A DNA stretch of 64,000 nucleotides from Dichotomocladium elegans (GCA_025716815.1 JAIXMN010000028.1:372001-436000), one strand, 5' to 3'. Positions 42,762 to 57,725 are shown, numbered from the stretch's first letter. Notes: generated by a model not told the origin, from the letters alone. Program-made: numbers and translations.

Positions 42762-45248
42762 ATGGCCACAGTCGAGTGCCATTCCACGGTAAAGCAGCAT
42801 ATTCCGCACTCCTGCATAGAAACGCCTGTAACTCAATAATACATACAACATAACTCTAGCGTCCCATTCCTCATGCCGTACTTAAGGTCCAATTCAAACG
42901 CCTCGTGTCTCAACACAATCAGTCCGGGGTCATCTTGACACGGGATCTTCTTATGCTGCTGAGTGAATACGAGGAACAACAAGGCGTTATGCTGCTCACG
43001 CCCGAACAGAAAACCACCTTGCAACCCTATTGTTTCGCGAATCCCGAACTGGAGATGACGGCCGATGATATTCTCAATCTCCTCAAAGTAATGTTCCCTA
43101 CAACCAATTCCGACAAGCTCTTGTCGTCGCGGCCAAGAACATCTGCACCGCTGTCAGCCAGCTATCGGCGACCTTCTTCTGTCCTCGATATGAGTAGTGA
43201 TGTGATGGAGCTCGATCCACCGGAGGTACTGGACATGAGATAAGCTCCGCATAGGAGACGAAAAGGAGGAGAAGCTAAAGAACAAGTATGATTACTAGGG
43301 TTTAGATGACGATATGATCACAAGCGACGGTGATAGCAGCAAAGTAAGCGGCTATCATGAAGAACCAACAGGTACTGCAACAACTGAAAAAATATTGGAT
43401 GAGGATGAAAATGTAAGCATAAGAATGAGCACCGGGCACACATAACAAACACAAACATTTGCTGATCACACACACCATTCTATTTTTTTGGGGGGGGGAA
43501 TGGGTGCGGCTGTTGTTAGCAACCGAATATTCGCCAGTATTACCGCCGTTCTTTACAGCTCACCCGGCGCCTGAAGGAATCCGAGCGAAGTGTCGCGTTA
43601 ATGACACGTGACAACGAAGATCGTATTTTGCAACTGCAGAACCGAGTGGACGATATGACAAAAGAGGTCACCAAACAGAAGCGTGAAATCCAGGAGTACA
43701 AGAGCAAGGAGGAAAGTAGCCGGGACCAAATTATCGCAGTAAGTTTCATTTCTTCCACGAGATCAACAAATGCGGATTATCACGAGGGAATGGCCTAACG
43801 CCCCCCCAAAAAAAAACCACTTTTATTACAAGCTTGAAGAACATATTGATCGCATCGAACGTTCAGAGACCGATCAGAAGCAAATTTACTTGTCCATCAA
43901 GCGTTTATTCGAGGAAAAGTGTCGTAAGTAGGAGCGGTTACGGAAAACGTGATCAGCAACATCTCATCAGCATGTGTTTGCGGATGGTGGTACAGGGGAG
44001 GCTCAGGAGCTTCAGGACATGTTACGACACAAAGAGACCGAACTTCAAAAAACAGAAGGATTGTTGGCGGCAATCAATAACGAGTTCAGCCATCTAAACG
44101 AAGAACGAAATCGATTGTTCGAACTTCAGAGAAGCCTGGAGTGGGAACTCTCTACTTCACATCTGACACATGTCGAGCTAGAAGAACAACGAACGGAGAA
44201 CGAGAGACTGAAAGAGATCATTGACGGCCTCAAGGAAAATCTTGATTCGCAATCAGACCCAGTTTTGGCCGAATTCAGTAAGACGCCTTCGCCTAAGCAT
44301 GTAAGCTGCGTCTGCATCATGAGGATTCCGTTTCCTATAGTGTTACCGACATGTACCTTTATACGCCTTAGACATTATTCACGGAACTAGAGAAAGATGC
44401 AGAAGAAAATTCACGGACGGTGAAGCTAGAAGAACTGGATCAAAGTAAAGGGGCTAGGAAGAGCGGAATGCGGAGAGCATGGCTAACGCGGATATTGCTA
44501 TAGTGAGAGATGAAATTCATCGGATGAAACGATTGTTGGAACTCGAGAACAAAGAGCTGATGAATGAAATAGAGGATCTTACCTTTGCGTCAAGTAAGGA
44601 AGGGGAACCTCCAAGGGTCCAGGACAAAGATGAAGAGTGGTCGGTGGCGACGAATGATGATCTTTCGGCGACAAGCAACGAAGTAGAGAAGCTGGCTTCT
44701 CAGGCAGCGAAGCTGGGTGGAGACCCGTATACTGACCAGACGGCGACAAAGCATACAAACGAAGTAACCGTTGAGATGGTCGACATATGGACGCAGTCTA
44801 GGATACGACAACGCAAGATGGACAAGAGCAAACCTAGAGTATTCCAAGGCTTTGGTGGGGTAAGTGAAATGAGAAAAATGGATACACAAGGCGTGAGCGA
44901 CCGCCGACGTTGATACATGATTAGTCAACTCCACATGTTCCATCATCACCTATCGCAATAACAGCGGCCGAAGCAGATGTATCATCAGCTAGCAGCACTA
45001 CACGAGCACTGACACATCCAAATGACCGGGCAGTGACGAACACGGCAACGTTTGCAATCTATACCCTCATTGTCTATATCTTTGGCATCGTCACATCCAC
45101 GTTTCTGCTGGAAAATGGCCATCCTGGCAGTTGGGAGCAGGCACTGGTTGCGGCTGCGTCTCAGCAAGGAGGCTCGAAAAGCAAGATCCTGGAAATTATC
45201 CTCTACTGGATTGAGAAGTTACTCGACGGCAATATTCCTCTATCATAA
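42762..45248 (+). CDS. Tail-anchored long coiled-coil protein
   Basis: Starts with a nine-codon exon (42762-42788, MATVECHST) joined to RPIPHAVLKVQFKRLVSQ from 42860. An N-terminal globular part (DLLMLLSEYEEQQGVMLLT, ELEMTADDILNLLKVMFP) is followed by a Ser-rich linker and long coiled coils over several exons (RDNEDRILQLQNRVDDMTKE, LEEHIDRIERSETDQKQIY, GEAQELQDMLRHKETELQKT, ERLKEIIDGLKENLDSQ). A single C-terminal membrane helix (TATFAIYTLIVYIFGIVTST) comes next, then a ~45-residue tail ending GNIPLS. It should be anchored in an internal membrane with the coiled coil cytosolic. Golgin-like tethers and fungal KASH-type nuclear-envelope proteins share this layout. The tail lacks the typical PPPx end of KASH peptides, so the class remains open. 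Confidence 0.72.
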
Positions 45249-45421
45249 TTCTATAAGACGTAATCCACAGTAATGCATTTCCCTTTCTTTTCTCACATCG
45301 TCCTGACATGACAAAAACGCACACGCGGAGTTAAAGGGTGGGAAAGTTTCGGATTCAAAAGGGGGGCGGCTCTCGGCTTTACAGTATTTCATCCACTTCC
45401 TTTTTGTTCTCCTTGCACTCC
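45249..45421. promoter_or_regulatory. Thiolase promoter
   Basis: Short gap between two plus-strand genes, pyrimidine-rich before the ATG (CCACTTCCTTTTTGTTCTCC, 45392-45411). No TATA-like element seen. Confidence 0.35.
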
Positions 45422-47498
<2,077 letters not shown>

Positions 47499-47765
47499 GA
47501 GAAAAAGGTGCAGTAGCAGGAACCTTAGATGATAGAAATATATATAAAAAAAAAGGCGACAATATATGTATATATCTATATGCATACGAATTCCTCCTAT
47601 ACAGACGGGATAAGCAGATACCAAAGTGTTCAGAATCAAGCCGCTGAGTTGGGGGTTGATTGGGTGGTTGGCAGGGGAGGGGGGTATAGTTTATACATAA
47701 ACATGCGAATTGTACTTGTTTAACCCGTATACGTAATGATGATGGCGTTGCATGACGCGCTTCTT

Positions 47766-48808
47766 CTAGCTATCCTCTAAGATGACCATACCATCGACCA
47801 ACTCATTATTGTTGCACTCTGACCGTTTTCTTTCTTCCTCCATCTCATACTCTTGCCAACATGCATGTTTGCTATCATCCACAACAATTTGCTCCTCTTG
47901 TTGCCAGGTAGGCGAATAGAGATTCTGCTGCCACGATGTTGTGTCCTGGAGCGCATCACCTGCAAACGACGCCAATTTTCCAAACGCGACTCGAAGTACC
48001 CGGGTGTACCAGAATGAAGCGGTCGGGATCGATAGGAGTAAGCCTAATATATATACGTACAAAACAGACGATGAAAAAAAGATAAGATCTTTAAGAGTTT
48101 TTTTTTTTTTTTACCTTCCATAGTCCAGCTATCCTCTTGCCGGTAGATTTTGGTCAAGCCATCGTGCTCTTTAAAGTACAACGTCGTGATCGCAGGGACG
48201 TGAATAGTGTAACGAGACGGTACGACCGTGGGACATACATTTTGAATATAATGAACAACGGCTGTGCGACTGCGTATTTCTCATGAGTCGATCATCATGG
48301 ATGAAAAAAAGGGATCACGACCGACGGGCCCCCCCTTCCTCCACAGAGGTTGTAAAAGTTTTCGCACTCACCCATCAAAGACAATGTTGGTAATGGTGGG
48401 TTCTTGGCGATTGATGTTTTGATAAATACTGCAAATGCTACATAGATAGGTTATCAGTAACCCCATCTTCGAACCCACAAGCTCCCCCTCCCTCTCTTTT
48501 TTTCTTACTTTGAGATAGACTCAAGGCCATGCGTAGCCAGGAGCGGCGTGATTAATATGGCATCCTTGAGAAAGTAAAATTCGAGGACGCGCCGTCGCTT
48601 CACAGTATCATATGAAAATAGGTCTCGAACGATACCTAGTTGATAATGAGCGGGGATGGGTGATGGCGAAAAAGAGAGGGGGGGGAGAGTGATATATACT
48701 TTTGATGAGGACAGCAGGCGAGGCCTTGGAGTCATTTTGAGAATCCATGTCCGAATCCGAGTTTGACATGCTGAAGAGATGCTTGAGTGGAGCAAAAGAA
48801 AGAACCAT
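47766..48808 (-). CDS. NTF2/SnoaL-like fold protein
   Basis: About 240 residues in four or so exons. The N-terminus begins MVLSFAPLKH (48808) or MSNSDSDMDS (48769), both in frame. The core reads IVRDLFSYDTVKRRRVLEFY, ILITPLLATHGLESISK, then SRTAVVHYIQNVCPTVVPSR, YTIHVPAITTLYFKEHDGL and KIYRQEDSWT. The repeated pattern of helix, then strands with ITTLYF-x-x-H-x-G-L-I-x-x-x-x-D-x-W, is that of NTF2-like SnoaL domains. A hydrophobic stretch (LLLSIPTASFWYTRVLRVAF) and an acidic tail follow. No catalytic assignment can be made. The fold call rests on pattern recognition only. Confidence 0.55.
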
Positions 48809-48847
48809 TGAACTGGGGAAGCAAATAAGTCCGGGTTACAAATTGTT

Positions 48848-49042
48848 GCGCCGTGCGTGTGTGCGTGCGTGCGTGCGTGCGTGTGTGTGTGTGCGTTTGT
48901 GCGTGTCCCGTCTGTGTGTGTGTGTATATGTGTTGTGTGCTCTTTCGCTGTCCCTCGGGGATCCGTCGGCCGTAATAATTCGGCGTCTCCAGACGGAGGT
49001 TAAAATCTGCGCGCACACACACACACACACATACACACACAC
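48848..49042. repeat. TG/CA-rich microsatellites
   Basis: Two arrays upstream of the SnoaL-like gene: GTGCGTGCGTGTGTGTG near 48855-48930 and (CA)n near 49011-49041, about 100 bases apart and complementary in sequence, so they could pair. Non-coding 5' flank. Confidence 0.85.
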
Positions 49043-50089
49043 AACCCATTCGTTATTTGTTGTCTAGCGAACAAGGCTGAGGCAACGGAGAGGGGGGAGG
49101 TGCTGCTTTCATTTCCCAAACACATTGTATGTGTGTTCTTTTTTTACAACGTCAAAGGGCGTTTTGATGATGAATGGGGGGTTCGGTCTCGGGTCACGCC
49201 CTCACCATAAGGTGTAAACACACTTTTAAACCTATCGAGTTGATCTGATGGGATGGAGAATCAACAAGGCTCGTATGTTTGTTTTTGTCTGGATGGGGGA
49301 ACACCCCTCTCCTCTGGCCCACCCCATCGTTTGATGCCTACATGAAGCTGGCAATCATAAAATAAAATCGGCGTGGGCGAATGCTTCGACCCAGAGAGCA
49401 TGGGGGGTGGGTGGGTTCCCTGTTCAGGTTGAAAGGTTATCTTTTATTTCTCAAACCCTCCCCCCCAAAAAAAAACCCTTCCCGACCGTGCGGGCGAAGA
49501 TGGCGAAATTCGATACGTATCGAACAACGTTGCAGTCCATATTCCGGAGGATGACCTTTGTTTGATTTATTGGTCTACGTATGAAAGAGGTTGGTCTTTC
49601 TCTTTTGAGTACATAAAAATACTTCTTGGAAGCCGGTGGAAAACCAGATCTCAAGAAGTGTAAAAAAAAAAAACTCGGTGAAACACCCACCCACATACAC
49701 ACACACACTCTCTACTCCTTCATTATTTGTTGCCTCGGATGACTTGCTGATCAACATGAGGCATTTGACCATGTAGCACTCGAGACGAGATGCGTGATAC
49801 AGGGTTGCGACTTCTCAGGGGGGGGAATAACGATGGCTACAAAGAGACGCAGCGATAACAGGAATGATGGAGTTAATCAATCCATCCATTGCAGCTGATG
49901 GATCATGATGATATCCAACGGGTTACACGACTTTCTGGCCGATGATGTAGGCTACATTCTCTCTTTTTTTTTTGCTATGAACACTTTGTTGTGCTGGCAT
50001 ACACTTTGATTCTGTATTTTGTTTTTTGTTTTGTTTTTTTTTTTTTTTAAAAAAAAAATTTACAATGCATCAGGTAAAAAGAAATAAGT
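49043..50089. other. Intergenic, no gene seen
   Basis: About 1 kb of T-, A- and G-run-rich DNA (for example 50034-50059) between the 5' side of the SnoaL-like gene and the 3' end of PLD1. An 85-codon minus-strand frame at 49451-49708 has no recognised domain. Confidence 0.5.
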
Positions 50090-51471
50090 CTACGTAAAGA
50101 TAATCGGACGAACCACTGCGTCTTGCACACTGCCAGTGACTAGGTTCTCATTGCACAAATACTCGAGAGGAAATGTCACTAAATGGCCACGGATTTTGCT
50201 CAACTCGCCACGAAGTCTGTCTTCTGGCCATTTATTTGGTTCGGCCACGTGGCCGGGATGAGCACGATCAGGAATGAACTGCCGATGAGCCTCGAAGGTG
50301 TGTACTGTAGGCAAGAAAATTTTGATTTAGGAGCGGTGCGCATGTGTCAGTGTGAGAGAAGAAGTCAACTTGCTGGTGTCATCAGGAACACAGTGGAATA
50401 TACTGCGATAGATCTTTGTGTTTTGTTCGGCTGTGTCCTTCCAAACGCGAAAGTAAAAATCGTCGTCCAGGATGTCCATAGTGAGGCCGTTATCATTCCA
50501 TTCTTCACCTCCCTTCTTCTGGATTTGCCCATCGCCCATTCCTAGGTGTTCTCTGAATAATTGCATCCGCAATGTATACGCGAACTTTCCTGCCAAGTAC
50601 TATAACCCCATAAGAAACAAACAGCTCATAGAGATGTGACCGCTTACCGGAGCACCGTTCAGTTGCGAGACCACATTATCTGTGTCCTCAATCACCGTCG
50701 CAATCTCAGAATCGCGATTTCCTAGCTGAGAACTTCTCTTGGACGATAAGCAGAACAATTTGGTTTGGTAATCTTCTTTCTTGGGTCTTACCGATCATTT
50801 AAATTGGCTATGGAGGAAACCCAAATATAAGCAAATAATTCTTTTTTTTTTTTACTGGCCAAGAAGGACCTCGCTGAAATTACCAGAACCACAGAGTACA
50901 ATGCTGTCATCGACAATCATCAGTTTCGAATGAATATAGATCTGTTCAGTAACATAATCCATGCGCCGATCTGCATATTCATTATCGCGGCTGCGGGTAG
51001 AGGCCAATCTAGTGCGCCGGAGAGCTTCTTCCGGTCCTCCCGGATTATTTTCAGCCCGGTTCCTTGTCCGCTTCCAACCCTGCTTCCCACTGTTGGATCG
51101 GGTTAGGAGAGCTGCTCCGTTGCTGCTTTTGAAATTTTTACTGCTGCTGCTTTGTGATTCAGTGCCGATGATCGTAGCCATCGAGTCTATTGGAGAATCT
51201 TCCTTGATGCCACTCGGCGTAGGACTGCTGCAACTTGGAGGAGGGGCTTTGATACGACCCCAGTTTCGCAGACTGTAAAAACCAATGTACTTCTCTGGGG
51301 GAATATTCGCCTCTTTTATCTGACTGAGCACCGAATGATAGCTGCGGCAGATGGAGATATATTGATAGTGTGCTACAGACCTATCCGTCAAAAGAGCAAC
51401 AGGAGATCAAGGACATGTGCGAAAGAAATGCTAAACATTCAGGAATGCCTCTTATCCTTCTCCCCACCCCC

Positions 51472-51506
<35 letters not shown>

Positions 51507-54500
51507 CAGTGGCGATACAAGCTCTGCACGTGCAAAATCGCCTTCGAACCCAGGCGCGAGAGGCAGAACCACAATCACACGGAACTTCTTGTTTTCCTTA
51601 TGTGCGCGTTTTATCCGGGTCACAAGAGCCTAGCATGGATGATGGTTGTTAGGCGAAAGGCATGGGCTAATAACCTCCAGAAGGAACAAATCACGGTACC
51701 TGTCCTATCTTGTTTTTGATTAATCTGTCATCATCCTGAGTTGATGTTACTACAGAAAAAGAAGGGTGGAGGGAAATTATATATAGAGAGCTTCTGTTGG
51801 ATGCCAGTAAGCGGTTAACATACTGAAGAACTGGTTTTCAATGTATATGTAATGCTTTGCTTTGTATATATGCTCCATATATGCAAGATAGATCGAATGC
51901 TATAAACGTTTGTTGTTCTTAGCCGCAAACTCTTTTTCTCCTGTGGTGATATAATGACCACTACCTCTCGAGGGATGCCCAGGCTCCACTCGGCGCTGCT
52001 GCGCAGAATCTGTACACGGCACGAACCATGGAACTTTTTCTCGTCTTTCTGGGATATATATTCGCCCTTGGGCGTTAAATAAGGCACTTCGCGTTCGCGC
52101 GTGCTAGACTTAATAAAGTTCCACCGCTGTACAAAATGCTTTGCGACGTCCCTTGCTGGTTGCCCGACCTTCCATTTTGCACGCACGCATAGAGGTTAAA
52201 CCTAGAGCCAACAGATGGTATTGACTGCCTTCCTGTTGCCACTCACCATGCCCACATGAATATCGTGCCAGGGCATCCGAGCGATATATCGTTTATCGAT
52301 TGTTTCCATGTTATATTGTCTCACTGCAAACACATCCATCGCCTCCTATAAGATACGATCCAAAAGCTGAACATACAATGGCAATCACCTTTTACGAAAT
52401 CTTTGATTCGCGGGTTAGAGTAGTCTTGTCCAGGGAATATCTCATGACGCACCTCGTCGTCTGCAAGGTAATCCGTGAGATCATGGGCGGGAGTATCGTA
52501 TCGGCTACCGCATGGAGGTCACACCTCAGTATATCAAAAGGGACGCCTATCATTTTAAGTTTACCCGAAGCAAAGGTCGATACCACCAATAAACGCAAGA
52601 CGACTGTCAATCACCAGTATTTTCTAGTGTTCAGCTGTTATATATGGAGAGCGCTATCGCATCGTAGCCGAGCTTACTTCATGATGTGCCCAAAAGAGTG
52701 CAGTGGTGTAATTCGCATGGTGTAGCACTATATACAGGTGAGACAGACAGAGAGAAAATCACAGTGAAATAGGCACTTTTTACCAATAATATTCGGATGG
52801 AGCCCCTGTAGTGATACCCTTGTATAATTTGATTCTATCGGTAACGCGATTGAGTTGGTCCTATATATCACCACGTATATCTTGACGCCGTCTCTCTCTG
52901 CCTTCCTTTTCAACAGCCGATCGATCCGATACTCTTGGTTGGTCTTGTGAGGACGATGGAGATACTACGTATGAATAGTACAAATAAGACCATCATTACA
53001 TTTGTAAAAAACCTGCTATACAGCAAGAATGTACCAGCTCTGGACTCTACAATGTACCCAGGATGGATAAATAACACGAAAATCATATCGCTTGAATTCG
53101 CTCCTTACCAACCACCAATCTTCAATATAAATCTCGTGTTTTGCCGAGAGAATGGCTTCTGCAACTGCTTCAAAATATTCTGATAGCCGTGTTTTGTTCA
53201 CTTGTTCATAAATTCATTCGCATCCATGGCATGTGTCTTTGTTTTTTGGCTACTTTACCATGGCCATCAACGAACCATTTTGCTTTGGCATTCTTTCGTA
53301 TAGGTGCGAAGGATAAGTAGCGGTTGCGATAGGTCCATGGACTCTCGTACTGGATTTTCCGAAAATTTTCATGCCATTCCTCTGCAAGTTTTCCTGGTAT
53401 TTTGAATTCGATTTTGCGCGAGTGATTTGAAATTATCAGGTGAGTATCGTGTATTCGGAAACTTTTTCTTTCCTCGAGCTTGTATGAGGTATCAAAGAAG
53501 AAGATATCGACGGGCGAAGTGGAGTGAACGTCTTTGCAAAACGCGATATAGCTTATATGTATAGAAACTTCAGGGTGCATGAATGCGATTAAACCCATCC
53601 GAATTATTTTTTTCCACACTTACGAATCACGTAAAATAACCCAACGTTTAGTCCAGTTGGTGCGCCGCATAGCGTGGACTAGCGGCGTAGGCGATGGTGT
53701 GATTACCCTATAATCCAAGTAACCTTCCTTACCCTTCCATCCCATGTCCCGTGTCAAGCTCATTGCGCTCAATTCAAGAAACTCGTACAAGTCGTGATGG
53801 AACCCACACTTTGAATTCCGGATCAACTCTCGCAGATATTGGGCTAGCTCTGCTCTCCGCCTTAACCTCTCTTCCTCCTTGTTGTCGTCCTCCTTAAGTT
53901 TCATGTTGACTAATGTTTGATTCACCACGGCGTTGACAATTGCCGGGAAGGGAGGAATGGATGTTGGGTTATATGGTGCGTTCGGTTTGATTGCAATTGA
54001 CATGTGTATTTTCTTGTCAAAGATAAGAAAGTCGTAGTTGGACCGTCGCACCGTCCATTTGATATCTCCATATTGCAAGTGGATTTGATGCTGCGAACGC
54101 CACTCGCCAGCATCGTCGATGTCAACGTCCCGGAGCGAGAACTGGATTCATTTGAAAGCGTGAATTTGAGGAAACAGAATGTACCGAATGACTTACACAG
54201 AGAAATCGATGAAGGTCTTCGGGCTAAGGTGGGAAATTCTCAGAAGGTGGATGGATCAGAACCATTTGGCATCATTTACCTTGCATTGTTCAGGGCAAGC
54301 ATCCGAAATCGCTATGAGCAGCAGTTAAAAATATCTAGGTCATCTTTCCAATGCTATGATCAGAAGAGGCCTACCTTCATCCGGCCCCAGGGCTGATACG
54401 GCCGTCGTCCTTAATTCAAGTGTGGGTGCCGGAATGGGTTCTGAGGCTTCAGTAGAGTGGTCGTTACACAGACTGCTGTCTGATTCAAATGGCCGCTCGA

Positions 54501-54960
54501 AATAGCTTTGTCTCTGCTGGAGCTCCTTCGCTACTCTATGGCGCGCCTTGGCAACCTCTTCTGTGGACGGCAGGTTGTCGTCTTCGCCAAGCATGGGAGG
54601 CGGGCGCGTTAGACGCGTTGTTTTGAATGGGCTTGTGTACTCTGAAAAGACACCGTCGCCTTGGCCCACACCGTCAACATTGCTTGCGTCGTAGTACGCC
54701 GGAAACGGGACGACCCCCGACATGCGCCGTTTGAACGTTCGCCACAAGGATGGGTCACGGTCGTGAACGGATCCTTTCCATGCATTTAAATCACCGCTAT
54801 ATCCGCCTTGATTGTAATCGATGCCATAATCGCGTTCGACCCGCATGCGATGTTGAAACAGGAGTGAACGATGGTATTCACGGTACCCGGCCAGGGAATC
54901 CGCAGCCACAGGCTGGAGTTTAGAAAAGTAGTCGATTTTGTCTGCAATTGGATTCGACAT
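50090..54960 (-). CDS. Phospholipase D with PX and PH domains (PLD1/Spo14-like)
   Basis: Hydrolyses phosphatidylcholine to phosphatidic acid at membranes. Starts [16 protein letters not shown] (54960). N-terminal disordered part; PX domain ([34 protein letters not shown]); PH-like domain ([30 protein letters not shown]). The catalytic half begins [23 protein letters not shown] motif 1 is assembled over exons as [20 protein letters not shown] (His-x-Lys-x4-Asp), followed by [18 protein letters not shown] central part is [23 protein letters not shown] motif 2 is [20 protein letters not shown], then GSGNFS and, after an intron, [20 protein letters not shown]. The C-terminus ends [13 protein letters not shown]. 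Both catalytic motifs are complete. There are many short introns; one (51381-51504) starts inside a GT repeat. Confidence 0.92.
51475..51504. repeat. (AC)n repeat at a PLD1 5' splice site
   Basis: About 15 AC units on the plus strand. On the coding (minus) strand this is (GT)n immediately after the exon end ...CTGAG at 51505, so the intron starts GTGTGTGTGT. Confidence 0.9.
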
Positions 54961-55708
54961 TGGCTGGAGAGCGCCGGAACCAAAGCAGCAGGCGACACCG
55001 AGTGCGTGAGAGAGAGAGAAAGAGAGAAAGAAAGAGATAGTAGGAGAGACAAATAACACCGGAAACAGAAAGTAACAAAAGCATTCGAAAAAGGAAATCG
55101 TTTTGATCCGTAACGGTTCAGGGACAACTTCTTTTTTATGGGGATTGAGATGATGCAGAGCAGAGTCAAGCAGGACTCTTCTGACCCTTGCTGGCGAACA
55201 TCATGTGGCGATCTACAAAGAGACCCGCCTGGTTTTTCTTTTTGTTTTGTTATCCCCGTGACGACTCTGTCAGCTCTTTTATCCGCATCCAACCGGGAAA
55301 AGAGAAATAGACGGGCTTCTTTGCCCCTTAATTGACAAAATTGGAGGACTTATGTGTGGTCCCATTTTGAGAATTCTCAAACCATGCTGGTCCTAGCGCC
55401 GCGCAGGCTCTATTTCTTGTGCGCAGCGATCGCTTCTGGATCACGGGCAAGGTCCCGTGCATGCAAGCAGGCATATGTTGCGTACTTTTGCTGCATAAAC
55501 ATTATCAACATCATGCATACAGTGTTTTCCAAAATTAAAGTCGTACCCCAGCCAGTTCTGAAGTCGCAGGATTACAAAAATAGAAGTCGTGTTTTGCCCA
55601 GAAATCTTTACGCATGATGATAAAGCAAATGTCGCAATACACGGCGAAACTTGGCAAATTCATCTCTACCCATTTACATTCTGAAATGAGCAATCTATTT
55701 TTTTTACG
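54961..55708. other. PLD1 5' flank
   Basis: Contains a GA-rich repeat (55006-55040) in the presumed 5'UTR of PLD1, then A/T-rich DNA. An 87-codon plus frame at 55354-55617 is not recognised. Confidence 0.5.
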
Positions 55709-56433
55709 ATGGTCAAGGCCATGTCGTTGATGAAGAAATGTACTCTGCAATCCGTTTGTTCTCATACAGAATATCTGCTTAGCATATCTTGCAAAGATAA
55801 CTTTGAGCTTATTGCCACGCACATTCCCAAGAGAAAGGATACAGACATTCGGATGAAAAAAGCGGGGATCAAGCGCAGTTACACAGCGTACACTGACCAA
55901 AACAAGATCAGATTTTTCAAGCTGATGTTTGAGAAGGTATTGAGTGCATCAGCTGCTAGGAATCCATGTTCGTTCAGCTCAGCGACGGACATCACAGTAC
56001 GGAAAGGACCCTGACAGCATTTTTTAAGAAACGTAGAGGCAGAGGTCGTTCATGTATTCTCAACGAAGAGGATAAGAGTGTTATTTTAGAATGGGTTGTT
56101 GAGAATCCGTCAATTGTCCTAGAGCAGCTGGTGGAACAACTGCTCCAGAGATTTAAGAGTCTCAAAGTATCCAAAACGACGCTCCATCGATTTATGAAAA
56201 CCGAATGCAATTTGTCATTGAAAATGGCTTGGTTTCAGCCTGTAGACAGGAATAGCGATGCAAAGGTCCAAGAACACCTTGACTGGGTGCGTAGATGGGA
56301 CACGACCGACATCGACCTTAGAGAAAACTGCGTTTTTCTTGATGAGTCTGGATTCCATATTAACATGAAGCGCAGCATGGCATGGTCCCAGAAAGGTTTC
56401 GGCGAGCACCTGCGGGTGGTGACAGGCGCCTAG
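55709..56433 (+). pseudogene. IS630/Tc1-type transposase relic, copy 1
   Basis: Broken DDE transposase gene. An N-terminal part in one frame (55709-~55950) has KRSYTAYTDQNKIRFFKLMF, then a frameshift near 55950-55970 moves to the frame with DGHHSTERTLTAFFKKRRGR, the helix-turn-helix-like NEEDKSVILEWVVENPSIV and KVSKTTLHRFMKTECN, and the first catalytic Asp in NCVFLDESGFHINM. It stops after AWSQKGFG, before the second Asp and the Glu. The sequence then runs into the 3' tail block at 56505. Non-functional. Confidence 0.8.
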
Positions 56434-56504
56434 CAAGAAGGGCTAGATCACCAGAGCCCGACGAGCGAAGAGTGAGACGAAGAGGACCAGGACGAGGTCG
56501 CCAA

Positions 56505-56700
56505 CAGCGATGATTTTCCGTGTCGGTTATCGCCGGCACACATCTGGATACCTTCGGGGTAAGTTAAAGTGTTGGGGAAGGGATAATATTTTCTGTTGAC
56601 TAAAATCTCTTTCCATCTTGATTCGCCATTTTATTTTATTTTCATGCGACATAATTTTTCCCCACCTGCGAAATTTATTTTTGAAAATAAAGTATTAGCT
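56505..56700 (+). repeat. Shared element tail, copy B
   Basis: Left part aligns with the block after the Fanzor relic (41702-41745), middle part (TACCTTCGGGGTAAGTT...ATATTTTCTGTTGACTA, 56550-56608) with 61417-61471, and right part (GCGAAATTTATTTTTGAAAA) with the element-end motif. One frame reads TSGYLRGKLK...NIFC and stops. Confidence 0.55.
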
Positions 56701-57715
56701 ATGAATCTTTCCTTTTGTGCATGAACATCCTAGTTGGAGAGGGACTGTGAAAAAGAGATTCAGTCTTCAGTCGGACTTGAACGATTAGCCATCTGACACA
56801 GGAATCGATTGTTCATATTATGCATTTGACATTGAAATAAGAAAACAAGAACATGGAGGTTAAGTCCAATGCAATAGGAAGTGTGCCCAGTTATCATCAG
56901 GGCAAATGGTGCAGAGGTCAATCCAGTGGAAATAACATCAATAGAAAGTCGCACAGGTGATCGGATTCGGAGCCCTGTTTTCTTTCCGGTTCCAGATTGT
57001 GGGGAGCGTTGGCGGGGTATGAGGAGACGGAAAACCGCACTTGTATATAAATACCAGCTTCTGTACGGAAAGAGGATCCAAAGAAATAAAGTACACTTAC
57101 GAGCAATCCCATAGAGTCAGTTTATCCCTAGCATAGAAAGGTGACACAAGTCCGCTGCATTGATGATGATGTGGCCTGTTCGTTCGCTGAGGGACCAAAA
57201 CGACTGCTGCCACCCTTCTCCCATCCCTCGCATCTTGTGCTTTTATTCGAGACGAAGCATAGTGAGTTGAACATAGCTGGGTCCCGGATGTTCGTTCAGC
57301 CAGAGATGCCTTGCTTGATCGGGAAAATGAGCAAGTCCGCTCCTGAAATTTTAGCCGGGCATGTTTCTTTCGAACAGCTAAATCGAAGCGGGGAAATGTG
57401 GAGCAAAGACGGGAGGAAAGGGAAATGTCTCCCTCATCCTGGAAGCTTTTAGACGGCGTTTACCAACACCATTCGCAGAACGTCTAATCTGCCCCACCCT
57501 AGCTTTTGAATAAAAATAAGACAATTGCCACCCGCAATATTATCTCAAGCCTAACCACGTTTCTTTTTTTACTTCTTTTGGTGATGCGTTCTCTTCACTG
57601 GGCAAACGGATTGAAACCTGGCGGAGTCTCACCATGGAACAACCCCACAAGGCGCGTTCTCGGATATTTATTTGGCATAGCAGCCACGCTCCGCCCCCAG
57701 TTGCCCAACCCGCCG
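56701..57715. other. Intergenic, ACH1 upstream
   Basis: No supported gene. A 103-codon plus frame (57141-57452) has no recognised domain. C-rich near 57690-57712. Confidence 0.4.
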
Positions 57716-57725
57716 TATATATAAA
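57716..57725 (+). promoter_or_regulatory. TATA box of ACH1
   Basis: TATATATAAA, 73 bases before the ACH1 start at 57789, with a C-rich stretch immediately upstream. A good core promoter for a strongly expressed metabolic gene. Confidence 0.6.

Noticed and set aside
42259..42792. A 177-codon plus-strand frame
   Set aside because: It overlaps the start exon of the coiled-coil gene in another frame, has no recognisable domain and crosses a pyrimidine-rich promoter-like tract.
51538..51560. T-arm-like CCTTCGAACCCAGG
   Set aside because: It is inside an exon of PLD1 coding APGFEGDFA on the minus strand, and no other tRNA arm is present.
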